The notes under the pieces were generated by a model. That model worked only from the letters and a program-made list of their open reading frames with translations. It ran no database searches and was not told where the DNA came from. A stretch of DNA of 64,000 bases, taken from contig CAWEAS010000009.1 in NCBI GenBank assembly GCA_963807015.1, positions 1-64,000 of the forward strand. The letters are read 5' to 3'. A program made the position numbers and the translations under genes. Numbering within the stretch: position 1 is the first letter of the stretch; the number at the start of each line of letters is the position of its first letter. The stretch comes from JAJPKK01 sp963807015 (GTDB lineage Bacteria > Pseudomonadota > Alphaproteobacteria > Rhizobiales > Xanthobacteraceae). This document shows positions 53,120 to 62,168 of this stretch, piece by piece.

Positions 53120-54448
53120 ATGAACCAGCGGCTCGCCGTTCTAATTGCGTCGGCGACGTACGCGTTGCGCGGCGGATTTCTGGTCCGTCCTCTCCTCATC
53201 GCGGTGGCACTTGGGCTCGCGGGGGCCGTGCTTTCGTCGGTGGAAGAGGCGTTTCCCGTTATCAGCGCCTGGGTTCCCGAAGTCCTCTTCCCGTCGCATC
53301 AGGATCCCCAAGCAGCGCAGGCGATTCTCTCCAGTATCGCGACCTCGATCATGACGGTGGTGTCGATCGTTTTCGCAATCCTGCTGATGACTTTTACTCT
53401 CGCTTCGACGCAGTTTTCGCCGCGGATTCTCATCAGCTTCGTGCGCGATCGCAGCACGCAGTGGACGCTCGGCGTGTTCCTCGGCACGTTCTCTTACTGC
53501 ATTGGCGCACTGCCGGCGGTCCGCTCGATCCCGCAGCCTTTCGTGCCGGTGGCAACGGTCGCCGGCGCCATGCTGCTGGCTTTGGGTTGCGTCGCGTGGC
53601 TGGTGTTCTTCATCAACCACATTTCCCATTCGATCAGCGTCAACCATATCGTCGACCGGATCGCGCGGGAGACCGAGCTGATCATCGACGAAGTGATGCC
53701 GCGTCGCCGCGGAGCGTTTGAGATCGCAGAGCCTGTTCCAGAGGTTTCGCTCGAGGGCGAAGTCGCAATTCTAAGCGAGACCTCCGGGTACATCCGCTTT
53801 GTCGATATCGATTCGCTCCTCGCACTCGCCAAGGCCTATCACGTCCGGATCCGCCTGCTGCGGCGGGTCGGCCACTTCGTTCCGGAAGGCGTCCCGCTCA
53901 TGAAGGTGACGCACGGCGATCGCATATCGCCGGAGCGAAAGGCAGAACTGCTTGCCGCGTTCGACATCGGTCCTGCGCGCACGATGCAGCAGGACGTCGA
54001 ATTCGGCATCATTCAGATCGTCGACATAGCGCTGCGCGCAATTTCGCCGGCAGTCAACGATCCGAGCACCGCGATCAGCTGCATCGACCAGTTGAGCCGC
54101 ATTCTGATTCGCTGGATCAACCGGATCCCGCCGCCTTCCTTCTTCTATGATCCGCCGCATGTGCTGCGGCTTGTCGTTCCATGGATCGATTTCAACGGGT
54201 TGCTCGACACGGCGTTCGAGCAGATCCGTCATTATGCAGCCTCGGATGTCGCCGTGAGCCTGCGCTTGCTGCGCGCTTTCAATGACATTGCGGGTTCGAT
54301 ACCCGATCCCAAGCTTCGCAGCATCGTCATCGAACGTGCAGGGCGGGTCGTCGTAAGCTGCATCGATCATCTTCCGGAGACTGACCTCATCAAATTGCGT
54401 GAGCGCATGGCGAGGCTCAAGTCCGCAGGCGGTGATGAGATTGTGTGA
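53120..54448 (+). CDS. DUF2254 membrane protein
   Basis: 442 residues. Four N-terminal helices (LLIAVALGLAGAVLSSV, ATSIMTVVSIVFAILLMTFTL, LGVFLGTFSYCIGAL, TVAGAMLLALGCVAWLVFFI) are followed by a long soluble part. Conserved family segments include FTLASTQFSPRIL, FINHISHSISVNHIVDRI and DIALRAISPAVNDPSTAISCIDQL. The function of DUF2254 proteins is unknown. GGGGAGG is near the ATG. Confidence 0.88.
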   Translation: MNQRLAVLIASATYALRGGFLVRPLLIAVALGLAGAVLSSVEEAFPVISAWVPEVLFPSHQDPQAAQAILSSIATSIMTVVSIVFAILLMTFTLASTQFSPRILISFVRDRSTQWTLGVFLGTFSYCIGALPAVRSIPQPFVPVATVAGAMLLALGCVAWLVFFINHISHSISVNHIVDRIARETELIIDEVMPRRRGAFEIAEPVPEVSLEGEVAILSETSGYIRFVDIDSLLALAKAYHVRIRLLRRVGHFVPEGVPLMKVTHGDRISPERKAELLAAFDIGPARTMQQDVEFGIIQIVDIALRAISPAVNDPSTAISCIDQLSRILIRWINRIPPPSFFYDPPHVLRLVVPWIDFNGLLDTAFEQIRHYAASDVAVSLRLLRAFNDIAGSIPDPKLRSIVIERAGRVVVSCIDHLPETDLIKLRERMARLKSAGGDEIV

Positions 54449-54665
54449 GCGTATTTGAGTTTGCCGATTGTGCCAACGCTCTGAAGGCCGCCCCTTCGCC
54501 CAGGAACGCGCGCTGCGAGGAGGCTGACCCTCGCTTCCGCCAGCCTCCCAATTTCAGCCGGAAAAGCTTAGACTGCCGTCAGTCGGCCCGCGGTGATTGC
54601 GTCATATGGATGGGCGGGTGACGGCATCTGCCTCACGTCGTGAATGGAAGCTGCGGAGGATAAAA

Positions 54666-55121
54666 ATGGCATACGAATTCAAGGTCAACGGCAAGGCGGT
54701 GCGCTCCGAGGTGCCGTCGCATATTCCGTTGTTGTGGGTGATCCGCGAGGAACTCAAACTGACCGGCACCAAGTTCGGCTGCGGCACCGGTTTGTGCGGC
54801 GCCTGCATGGTGCATGTGGACGGCAAGCGCGCGTTCTCCTGCCAGACCCAGGTGTCGCAGGTTGCCGGCAAATCGGTGACCACGATCGAAGGTTTGTCGT
54901 CGGATTCCTCGCATCCGGTGCAGAAGGCATGGCTCGCCGAACGGGTGCCGCAATGCGGCTACTGTCAGTCGGGCCAGATCATGAGCGCCGCCGATCTGCT
55001 GGCGCACAATCCGCATCCGTCGCACGGCGAGATCGTGGAGCACATGAGCACCAACATCTGTCGCTGCGGCACCTATCAACGCATTGTCCGCGCCGTCGAG
55101 CGCGCTGCGAAGGAGGCGTGA
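54666..55121 (+). CDS. [2Fe-2S] subunit of a molybdenum hydroxylase, IorA-like (module 2)
   Basis: 151 residues. GTKFGCGTGLCGACMVHVDG and PQCGYCQSGQIM with NICRCGTYQRIVRAV carry the eight cluster cysteines. It aligns throughout with the module 1 subunit. GGAGGA lies 5 nt before the ATG at 54666. The large subunit follows after 3 nt. The gap 54449-54665 contains no gene. Confidence 0.93.
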   Translation: MAYEFKVNGKAVRSEVPSHIPLLWVIREELKLTGTKFGCGTGLCGACMVHVDGKRAFSCQTQVSQVAGKSVTTIEGLSSDSSHPVQKAWLAERVPQCGYCQSGQIMSAADLLAHNPHPSHGEIVEHMSTNICRCGTYQRIVRAVERAAKEA

Positions 55122-55124
55122 GCC

Positions 55125-57317
55125 ATGACCCTCCACATTCGCAGCACCGAAATCACCCGGCGCGGCTTCATGGTCGGCGCCGCCGGCTTCACCTTCGCCG
55201 TTGCCGCGGGCGAGCGGCTCGGCACCGCGCATGCCGCGCCGAGCGAAGTCGCCTTGAGCCCGTGGGTGACGATCGGGACCGACGGTACCGTCGCCATCAT
55301 GTCGCCGGCGGCGGAGATGGGGCAGGGGTCGCTGACCTCGTTGCCCCTGATTCTCGCCGACGAGCTTGATGCCGACTGGGCCAAGGTGCGCATCGTCGTC
55401 GCCCCGCCGAACGATGAGCTCTACAAGAATCCGGTGTTCGGCTACATGTACACCGCCGGCAGCAATGCCGTGACCGGCTACTACAAGGAACTGCGACTGT
55501 TCGGCGCGCAGGTTCGCAAGGTCCTGCTGGCGAATGCCGGCAAGCACTGGAACGTTCCGGTCGCGGAGCTGACCACCGGTCCGAACGTCGTCATTCACGA
55601 GAAGTCGGGGCGGCGTCTGTCCTACGGCGAGATCGTCGCGTTCGCCGAAGTTCCCACGACGGCGCCTGAGGTCACGGAAAGCGAGCTCAAGCGGCCCGAT
55701 CAGTTCCGCCTCATCGGCAAGGATGTGATGCGGGTCGAACTGCCGCAGAAGGTGAACGGCAGCGCGCAATACTCGATCGACGTCCAGGTGCCCGGCATGC
55801 TCTACGGCGCGATCCTGCGCGCGCCTGTGGAAGGCGCAGGCCCGGATAAGATCGACGACGTCAAGGCGAAGACGGTCAAGGGCGTGCTGAAGATTGTGCC
55901 GCTGCCTTATGGTGTCGGCGTCATCGCTGAGACCCCGTGGGCGGCGTTCGAGGCGAAGGACGCGCTCAAGGTCGCCTGGACCCACGCCGGCAAGGCCTGG
56001 GGCTTCAACAGCGAGAAGGCGCTGGTCAAGTTCGCCGCCGCGGCACGCGACCTGTCGCAGCCGACCAAGCTGTGGGCGAAGGAAGGTGACGCGCTCTCCG
56101 CCATGAAGACCGCCGCAACCGTCGTCGAGAGCGAGTATCGCAACGACCTCGTCTATCACGCCCAGATGGAGCCACTCAATGCCGTTGCCGCGGTGTCGCC
56201 CAGCGGCGATGCCTGCGAACTGTGGTGTGGCGTGCAGTCGAAGACGATCGCGGTCACGGTTGCATCCGATGCCTTGGGCATCAAGCCCGACAAGATCGTC
56301 TACCACGACATGCTGATGGGCGGCGGCTTTGGCCGGCGCGGTCATCGCGACGAGGAATATGTCCACGACGCGGTGGTGCTGTCGAATGCCGTGAAGAAGC
56401 CGGTCAAGGTGTTGTGGACACGCGAAGACGACGTCCACAACGGGCGCTTCAACCCGCTGTCGGCGCACTATCTGCGCGCCGGCTTCGATGCGTCGGGCAA
56501 GCTGATTGCGTTCCATCATCGCAAGGCCTGCGACGAGGTGACGGCGTTCCAGGATCCGGTGCGCTTTGAGCGGTTGAAGGGCCGCGACGGCATCGCTTTC
56601 AACGGCCTCGATGCCGCCTATTACGGCGTGCCGAACCGCCTTGCCGAAGCAGTCGTGCAGGAGAGCGGGCTTCGCACCTCGAGCCTGCGCGGCATTGCGC
56701 ATCTCACCAACATCTTCGCGATCGAATTGTTCATGGACGAACTTGCGCGCAAGCGCGCGGTCGATCCGGCGACGTTCCGGCGCGATCTGATGCAGACCAA
56801 TCCGCGCGCGGTGCACATCATCGATACCGTCGCCCGGATGGCGGACTGGGGCCGCAAGCGTGACGGCACCGCGCTCGGCTTCACCTACATGAACTATTCG
56901 GGCACGCAGATCGCGCTGGTCGCCGAAGTCGCGCTCGACCGCGGTTCGGGGCGGCTGCGCGTGCCGCGGGTCTGGACGGCGCTCGACCCGGGCATTGCCG
57001 TTCAGCCCGACAACATCGTCGCCCAGACCGAAAGCAGCATCGTCTACGGCCTGGGATTCGCGCTCTATGAGCGCATCACCATCGATGACGGCGCGGTCCA
57101 GGAGTTGAACTTCTACGACTATCATGTGCCGCGCATGAACGAGATCCCGCAGATGTTCGTCGAGGTCGTGCCGACCGACAACCATCCGACCGGCGTCGGC
57201 CAGATGGCAACGCCGCTCGTCGGCCCCGCGATCGCCAACGCCGTCGCCGACCTCACCGGTGTGCGCCTGCGCGAAACCCCGATGACCCCGGATCGCGTGA
57301 AGAAGGCGCTGGCGTAG
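55125..57317 (+). CDS. molybdopterin-binding hydroxylase large subunit, IorB-like (module 2)
   Basis: 730 residues with a twin-arginine leader (TRRGFMVGAAGFTFAVAAG). Typical segments are SPAAEMGQGSLTSLPLILADEL, KVNGSAQYSIDVQVPGML, MLMGGGFGRRGHRDEEY for molybdopterin binding, and RVWTALDPGIAVQPDNIVAQ. In the C-terminal catalytic loop the sequence is GVGQMATPLVGPAIANAV, with Gln where module 1 and most of the superfamily have Glu. This could alter or remove base catalysis. Acceptor and substrate are unknown. A monohaem cytochrome lies just downstream on the other strand. Confidence 0.9.
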   Translation: MTLHIRSTEITRRGFMVGAAGFTFAVAAGERLGTAHAAPSEVALSPWVTIGTDGTVAIMSPAAEMGQGSLTSLPLILADELDADWAKVRIVVAPPNDELYKNPVFGYMYTAGSNAVTGYYKELRLFGAQVRKVLLANAGKHWNVPVAELTTGPNVVIHEKSGRRLSYGEIVAFAEVPTTAPEVTESELKRPDQFRLIGKDVMRVELPQKVNGSAQYSIDVQVPGMLYGAILRAPVEGAGPDKIDDVKAKTVKGVLKIVPLPYGVGVIAETPWAAFEAKDALKVAWTHAGKAWGFNSEKALVKFAAAARDLSQPTKLWAKEGDALSAMKTAATVVESEYRNDLVYHAQMEPLNAVAAVSPSGDACELWCGVQSKTIAVTVASDALGIKPDKIVYHDMLMGGGFGRRGHRDEEYVHDAVVLSNAVKKPVKVLWTREDDVHNGRFNPLSAHYLRAGFDASGKLIAFHHRKACDEVTAFQDPVRFERLKGRDGIAFNGLDAAYYGVPNRLAEAVVQESGLRTSSLRGIAHLTNIFAIELFMDELARKRAVDPATFRRDLMQTNPRAVHIIDTVARMADWGRKRDGTALGFTYMNYSGTQIALVAEVALDRGSGRLRVPRVWTALDPGIAVQPDNIVAQTESSIVYGLGFALYERITIDDGAVQELNFYDYHVPRMNEIPQMFVEVVPTDNHPTGVGQMATPLVGPAIANAVADLTGVRLRETPMTPDRVKKALA

Positions 57318-57327
57318 GGGGCAGCAC

Positions 57328-57469
57328 GTAGCCTGGATGAAGGGGCCGCGGCTGCCGCGGTCCCGTAATCCGGGACGGCTTTGCCACCCTGGAGAGGCGG
57401 TCCCGGATTGCGCGGAGCCTGTCATCGGGCTCGCCAGCGGCGGGACCCGTTGGCTCCATCCGGGCTACG
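57328..57469. repeat. palindromic element, AGCCCGG family (copy 4, extended)
   Basis: GTAGCCTGGATGA at the left and TCCATCCGGGCTAC at the right, with inner GGTCCCG/CGGGACC arms and a second CCGGGA/TCCCGG pair. It lies between the convergent hydroxylase and cytochrome genes. Confidence 0.7.
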
Positions 57470-57478
57470 ACTCGTCCC

Positions 57479-57943
57479 TCACTTCGCCGGCGCGAAATTC
57501 TGGTTGGTGAGAGGCGGCGCGGTGGGGCGTTGAATTCGGATGAATTCTTTTTTCGCACTGGCGTGACAGGTATTGCACGCCTTGGTGAGACCGTCGAAGG
57601 CGGCGGCGAACTTGGCGCTGTTCTTGGTTTCGACCGCCTTGTCCATCTCCTCGAGTGCCGGCAGGGCGATCGACTTGATCATGTCACCGACGGGAATGCC
57701 GTCATGGGTCGGGAATTGCTTGGCCGCATCGGTCAGCCCTTCCTTGAGTTCGTCGACCTCGTAGGCGGCGAGATCCCAGTTCTTGGCCTGACCGGCGAAC
57801 CACAACTTGGCGTGACGCAGTTGCGTAGCCGTCATGAACTCGCCAAGGCCCGGAGCGTAGGGCTCTTTCGCTTCTTGCGCGCTGGCGAGAAGCGCGGATG
57901 CGACGAAGGCCGCGCTTGCGACGGCGATGATGGCGGATTTCAT
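57479..57943 (-). CDS. exported monohaem cytochrome, cytochrome c'-like
   Basis: 154 residues. Signal peptide ending ALLASA before QEAKEPYAPG. Mostly helical, with the single haem motif CNTCHASAKKEF near the C-terminus (about residue 130), the cytochrome c' arrangement. It could take electrons from the adjacent periplasmic hydroxylase or bind small ligands. The start at 57943 gives a clean leader. GGGAGG lies upstream. Confidence 0.85.
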   Translation of the reverse strand: MKSAIIAVASAAFVASALLASAQEAKEPYAPGLGEFMTATQLRHAKLWFAGQAKNWDLAAYEVDELKEGLTDAAKQFPTHDGIPVGDMIKSIALPALEEMDKAVETKNSAKFAAAFDGLTKACNTCHASAKKEFIRIQRPTAPPLTNQNFAPAK

Positions 57944-58003
57944 GGATGCCTCCCTTTGGCGATTTGACAGACGAAATCTAGCGCGCATCCCACTCACCGT
58001 GGC

Positions 58004-59224
58004 TCAGGTCAGCGCGGCGAGCGCCGCCCCGCCGAGGGCGCACAGCACGACAACGAGCCAGGGCGGCGTCTTCCAGACGGCGAGCAGCAGGAAGGCGCCA
58101 AGCGCGAGGGCGAAATCGCGCGGTGCCGTCACGGCGCTCTGCCAGACCGGGTTGTAGAGCGCCGCGAGCAACAGGCCGACGACCGCGGCGTTGACGCCGT
58201 CAAGTGCCGCCTGTGCGCCCAGCCGGTTGCGCAGCATCTGCCAGAACGGCAGCGTGCCGATGACGAGCAGGAACGATGGGAGGAAGATCGCGATCAGGCA
58301 GATGGCGGCGCCGACGATACCGTTCGGCGGTTGGTTCATCACGGCCCCGAGATAGGCCGAGAAGGTGAAGAGGGGACCCGGCACCGCCTGCGCGGCGCCG
58401 TAGCCCGCGAGAAAGGTGTCATTCGTCACCCACCCGGGCGGCACCACCGCGGCCTGAAGCAGCGGCAACACCACGTGGCCGCCGCCGAACACCAGCGAGC
58501 CGGCGCGGTAAAACGCATTGAACATGGCGAGCCCTTGGCTCGGGACGGCCGCAGCGAGGAGCGGCAAACCGATGAGCAGCGCGAAGAATATGGTGAGGCA
58601 CACCACCGCCGCCGTATGACCGAACTGTGCGCCGAACGCCGTTTCCGTCGCCGGCCGCTCGCCGCGCAACAGCAGAAGCCCGGCAACGGCGCCGAGTGCG
58701 ATCGCGCCGAGCTGGCCGGGCGTCGTCGGCATGAACAGCACGATTGCTGCGGCTATGACCGCAAGGCTCGCGCGCACCCGGCCGGTCGCCATCGTGCTTG
58801 CCATGCCCCACACCGCCTGCGCCACCACGGCGACCGCTGCGATCTTGAGGCCGTGCAGCCAGCCGGAGCCGGCAAGATCGCCGAACCGCTCGACGCCGAG
58901 CGCGAACAGCACCAGTGCGATCGCGGACGGCATCGTGAAGCCGAGCCAGGCGGCAAAAGCCCCGGCAAAGCCGGCGCGCGTCAAGCCGATGCCGATCCCG
59001 ACTTCGCTCGAGGCCGGGCCGGGCAGGAACTGGCACAGCGCGACGAGATCGAGGTAGCTGCGCTCGTCGAGCCAGCGCCGGCGCTCGACGATGTCCTGGC
59101 GAAAATAGCCGAGATGGGCGACCGGCCCGCCGAACGACGTCAGCCCGAGCCGCAGGAACGCGACGAACACTTCAAACGCAGTGCCACGTGGCGTGGCGGT
59201 ACTCGCGGTGTCATGGACGGTCAT
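58004..59224 (-). CDS. chrA: chromate transporter, long two-domain form
   Basis: 406 residues with two CHR domains. The first has LRLGLTSFGGPVAHLGYFR, ERSYLDLVALCQFLPGPASSEVGIGIG. The second has AGSLVFGGGHVVLPLLQAAVVPPGWV and GYGAAQAVPGPLFTFSAYLGAVM. These FGGP/FGGG and PGP motifs define ChrA exporters. About 12 helices. The gene stands alone without chrB. Confidence 0.93.
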   Translation of the reverse strand: MTVHDTASTATPRGTAFEVFVAFLRLGLTSFGGPVAHLGYFRQDIVERRRWLDERSYLDLVALCQFLPGPASSEVGIGIGLTRAGFAGAFAAWLGFTMPSAIALVLFALGVERFGDLAGSGWLHGLKIAAVAVVAQAVWGMASTMATGRVRASLAVIAAAIVLFMPTTPGQLGAIALGAVAGLLLLRGERPATETAFGAQFGHTAAVVCLTIFFALLIGLPLLAAAVPSQGLAMFNAFYRAGSLVFGGGHVVLPLLQAAVVPPGWVTNDTFLAGYGAAQAVPGPLFTFSAYLGAVMNQPPNGIVGAAICLIAIFLPSFLLVIGTLPFWQMLRNRLGAQAALDGVNAAVVGLLLAALYNPVWQSAVTAPRDFALALGAFLLLAVWKTPPWLVVVLCALGGAALAALT

Positions 59225-59301
59225 CGGTCAGCTTGCGCATTGGCTGATGTTATGTACGAGATAACCACGACAACGCGGTCACAGGTCGGCGTCGGTTCCC
59301 C

Positions 59302-60411
59302 ATGAGACTTCGCACGAGACTTGGCACGAGACTTCGCACGAACCTGGGCACACTACACGGGTTTGCGGCTTATCGTAAGGATGGCTTCGTTGCGCTGGCC
59401 GTCGTTGCCTTGGCAATTGCGCTGCAAGGCCCGGCTGTCGCGCAAAATGCGGCGCCGACGGAGGTACGTGTCGGCATCGCCAACACGGCGACCGACGTTG
59501 GCTTTTTCATTGCCGACAAGAAGGGCTACTTCCGCGAGGCCGGCATTGCCGTGACCATGACCGGGTTCGCGTCGGCAGCAAAGATGATCGCGCCGCTCGG
59601 CACCGGCGAACTCGACGTCGGCGGCGGCACGGTGTCGGCGGGACTCTACAATGCGGTCGAGCGCGGCATTCGCATCCGCATCGTTGCCGACAAAGGCTCC
59701 GTCCGCGACGGCTACGAGTTTTCGACCTTGTTGGTCCGCAAGGACCTCGTCGACAGCGGGCGATTCAAGACCCTCGCCGACCTTAAGGGCATGACGATCG
59801 CGACAGCCTCGCAGGGCGCCGGCTCGGAATCCTCCCTCAACGAAGCGCTCAAGAAGGGCGGGCTCAAGTATTCGGACGTGAACGTCGTCTACATGGGCTT
59901 TCCGGAGCAGGTCGTTGCCTTTCGCAACAAGGGCATCGATGGCGGCGTCGCCAACGAGCCGACGCTCACGCGCACGATCCGGGATGGTCTCGCGGTGCGG
60001 GCGAGTTCGCAGACCATCTATCCCGGCCAGCAGACCGCGGTGGTGCTCTACGCGGACGGCTTCGCCGGCCGGCGCGCCGTGGCGCAGAAATTCATGAACG
60101 CCTATCTGCGTGCGATGCGCGAGTACAATGCCGCCTTGAAGAATGGCCGGCTGGACGGACCGGGGGCGCGCGAAATCATTGCGATCCTGACCGAATACAC
60201 CGCGATCAAGGATCCCGCGACCTATGCCGCAATGACGGCCTTCGCCGTCGATCCGGACGGCAAGGTCAATGCGGCAAGCCTCGCCAACGATCTCGCCTTC
60301 TTCAAGGAGCGCGGCCTTGTAGATGGCCGCGTCGCCGTCGATCGCCTGATCGACAATTCCTTCGCCGAGGAAGCCGTGCGCGAACTCGGCCCAAGCGAAC
60401 ACAAGCACTGA
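59302..60411 (+). CDS. ABC-type substrate-binding protein, NMT1/SsuA-like
   Basis: 369 residues. After an unusual Arg/Thr-rich leader extension encoded by a 12-bp tandem repeat comes the hydrophobic export segment GFVALAVVALAIALQGPAVA. NMT1/THI5-like binding-domain motifs follow: EVRVGIANTATDVGFFIADKKGYFREAGI, AKMIAPLGTGELDVGGGTVSAGLYN and DLKGMTIATASQGAGSESSLNEAL. Such proteins bind sulfonates, taurine, thiamine precursors or aromatic acids. No permease or ATPase gene is adjacent, making it an orphan. The ATG at 59302 is the only sensible start before the leader; no strong ribosome site is visible. Confidence 0.88.
   Translation: MRLRTRLGTRLRTNLGTLHGFAAYRKDGFVALAVVALAIALQGPAVAQNAAPTEVRVGIANTATDVGFFIADKKGYFREAGIAVTMTGFASAAKMIAPLGTGELDVGGGTVSAGLYNAVERGIRIRIVADKGSVRDGYEFSTLLVRKDLVDSGRFKTLADLKGMTIATASQGAGSESSLNEALKKGGLKYSDVNVVYMGFPEQVVAFRNKGIDGGVANEPTLTRTIRDGLAVRASSQTIYPGQQTAVVLYADGFAGRRAVAQKFMNAYLRAMREYNAALKNGRLDGPGAREIIAILTEYTAIKDPATYAAMTAFAVDPDGKVNAASLANDLAFFKERGLVDGRVAVDRLIDNSFAEEAVRELGPSEHKH
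59304..59351 (+). repeat. four tandem 12-bp units inside the binding-protein leader
   Basis: GAGACTTCGCAC, GAGACTTGGCAC, GAGACTTCGCAC and GAACCTGGGCAC run head to tail. In frame they encode a 4-residue period (RLRT/RLGT). Copy-number change would lengthen or shorten the signal-peptide N-region without a frameshift. Confidence 0.85.
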
Positions 60412-60610
60412 AGACGCGCGCCGAGGAATTTCGCGGTCGCTTTGTCGCTTCCTGTGCGGTGTCCTTGTCACCGACTGTCGTCGCCCAGCTTGCACGACGA
60501 GGCTGGGTGCGGTCGAACGTCCCAAAGCCAGCCGATATCGCGAGACAAAGCAAAGCTTGCGCTGGCGCCATGCGCCTTGGTAGTGACGGCGCGGTTGCCG
60601 GAAGCATTCC

Positions 60611-61120
60611 ATGGTCGAAGCGCGCAGGCGGAAAGAAACAGACGACGCGTCCTTCAAGGGCGCGCGCATTCTCATTGTCGAATCCGACTACTACGGCGAG
60701 ATCGCCGACACGCTCATGGCCGGCGCGCGACGCGCACTCGATGCGGCGGGCGTGGACTGCGATGTCGTCACCGTACCGGGCGCGCTGGAAATTCCCCAGG
60801 CCATCGCGATTGCGCTCGACGCGGCGCGCGGCCGCGGCGGCTATGACGGCGTGGTCGCGCTGGGCTGCGTCATTCGCGGCGAGACTAGCCACTACGACAT
60901 CGTCGCCGGCGAGTCCGCGCGGGCCCTGATGGATATCGCGCTCGCACGCGCGATGCCTATCGGCAACGGCATCCTCACCGTCGATGCCGCAGCGCAGGCG
61001 ATGGCACGCGCGGCCCTCGACAAGGGCGACAAAGGCGGCACGGCAGCCAGGGCCGCGCTTGCGCTCCTCGGCCTCAAGCGGCGCCTTGCCACGCCCGAAA
61101 CCAAATCCCGCAAACGGTGA
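60611..61120 (+). CDS. ribH: 6,7-dimethyl-8-ribityllumazine synthase
   Basis: 169 residues. ILIVESDYYGEIADTLMAGARRAL, VPGALEIPQAI, and VALGCVIRGETSHYDIVAGESARALMDI with the catalytic histidine region, then PIGNGILTVD, are diagnostic. It makes lumazine in riboflavin synthesis. The stop overlaps the nusB start (TGATG). The ribH-nusB pair is common in alphaproteobacteria. The gap 60412-60610 holds no gene. Confidence 0.95.
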   Translation: MVEARRRKETDDASFKGARILIVESDYYGEIADTLMAGARRALDAAGVDCDVVTVPGALEIPQAIAIALDAARGRGGYDGVVALGCVIRGETSHYDIVAGESARALMDIALARAMPIGNGILTVDAAAQAMARAALDKGDKGGTAARAALALLGLKRRLATPETKSRKR

Positions 61121-61596
61121 TGGCTCGTCCCGCCCAAAGCCCTCGCAAGGCAAACCGCCGCGGCGCGGCGCGGCTCGCGGCCGTGCAGGCGCTCTATCAG
61201 ATGGAGATGGCGGGCACCGGCCTCAACGAAATTCTGGCGCAGTTCGAAAGCCACTGGCTCGGCCGCGAGGTCGAAGGCGAGCAATATCTTCCGGCCGAGG
61301 CGGCGTTCTTTCGCGAGATCGTCTCCGGTGTCCTCGACATGCAGCGCGAGCTTGATCCGCGGATCGATGCCGCGCTCGAAGCCACGTGGCCGCTCAAGCG
61401 CATCGAGGCGATCCTGCGGTCCGTGTTGCGCGCCGGCGCCTGGGAACTCGCGAAGCGGCTCGACATTCCGTCGCGGGTGATCGTGTCCGAATACGTCGAC
61501 GTTGCTCACGCCTTCGTCGATGCGAGCGAAACTGGGATGGTCAATGCGGTGCTCGACCGCCTCGCTCGCGTCGCGCGCCCGGCGGAGTTCGAATAA
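61120..61596 (+). CDS. nusB: transcription antitermination factor NusB
   Basis: 158 residues. RRGAARLAAVQALYQMEMAG at the start, then LDPRIDAALEATWPLKRIEAILRSVLRAGAWELAKRLDIPSRVIVSEYVDVAHAF, the standard NusB core. It binds boxA RNA with NusE during rRNA transcription. The ATG at 61120 overlaps the ribH stop; an adjacent GTG at 61117 is an alternative. Confidence 0.95.
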   Translation: MARPAQSPRKANRRGAARLAAVQALYQMEMAGTGLNEILAQFESHWLGREVEGEQYLPAEAAFFREIVSGVLDMQRELDPRIDAALEATWPLKRIEAILRSVLRAGAWELAKRLDIPSRVIVSEYVDVAHAFVDASETGMVNAVLDRLARVARPAEFE

Positions 61597-61617
61597 GAAC
61601 GGATTACCTCGGATCGC

Positions 61618-61702
61618 GTAGGGTGGGCAAAGCGAAGCGTGCCCACGTTCCGCGGCACATGGTGGGCACGCGCGGACAAGTCCGCGCTTTGCCCACCCTA
61701 CG
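61618..61702. repeat. palindromic element, GTAGGGTGGGC family (copy 3)
   Basis: GTAGGGTGGGCAAAGCGAAG at the left and GCGCTTTGCCCACCCTACG at the right with CGTGCCCACG/GTGGGCACG inside. It lies between convergent nusB and a membrane-protein gene. Confidence 0.8.
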
Positions 61703-61727
61703 TGATGATTGACGATCCGTCGTTGCG

Positions 61728-62168
61728 TCACGCCGCGGGTTGCACCGTATGGGATGTGCGCCGGGTTATGACCGCTGCAATCAATCCGAGCGCCAGCAGA
61801 ATCGTCGTGATGCCCCAGAAGATATGGCCGCCGAGCGAGCCGCCGGGATTGGTGAAATCGCCGGCACAAAGCACCGCCCATAGGACGAAGAGACCCGCGA
61901 TCGCGGACACGAATCGAAACCAGGCGAGAATGCCAAGTCCCGCTACCACGAGCCCGATGATCAAGGAAAATGCCCCGGCGACGGGTGCGAATTTCTTGAA
62001 CTCCTCCATGTCGATCCGGGCCAGCGTCTCCGACGGGACCGTCGACGGAAATCCCGCGATACCCAGATAGAGAAGGCCTGCCCCGCCGATGATGATGAGC
62101 ACGCCAACGATGCTAAATAGGATGGCGTAGGTTCTGCAGGCGATCTTGTTTAAAATTCGAGCCGACAT
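61728..62168 (-). CDS. hypothetical membrane protein with four helices
   Basis: 146 residues. Helices at AILFSIVGVLIIIGGAGLLYLGI, APVAGAFSLIIGLVVAGLGILAWF, FVSAIAGLFVLWAVLCAGDF and GGHIFWGITTILLALGLIAAVI, with the short loop PSTVPSETLARIDMEEFKKF between the first two. No domain was recognised. It is divergent from thiL; the gap 62169-62356 holds no gene. Confidence 0.75.
   Translation of the reverse strand: MSARILNKIACRTYAILFSIVGVLIIIGGAGLLYLGIAGFPSTVPSETLARIDMEEFKKFAPVAGAFSLIIGLVVAGLGILAWFRFVSAIAGLFVLWAVLCAGDFTNPGGSLGGHIFWGITTILLALGLIAAVITRRTSHTVQPAA

Noticed and set aside
54633..57425. 930-residue minus-strand frame opposite module 2 hydroxylase
   Set aside because: Longest mirror frame in the window, but it shadows two well-supported genes and has no motifs.
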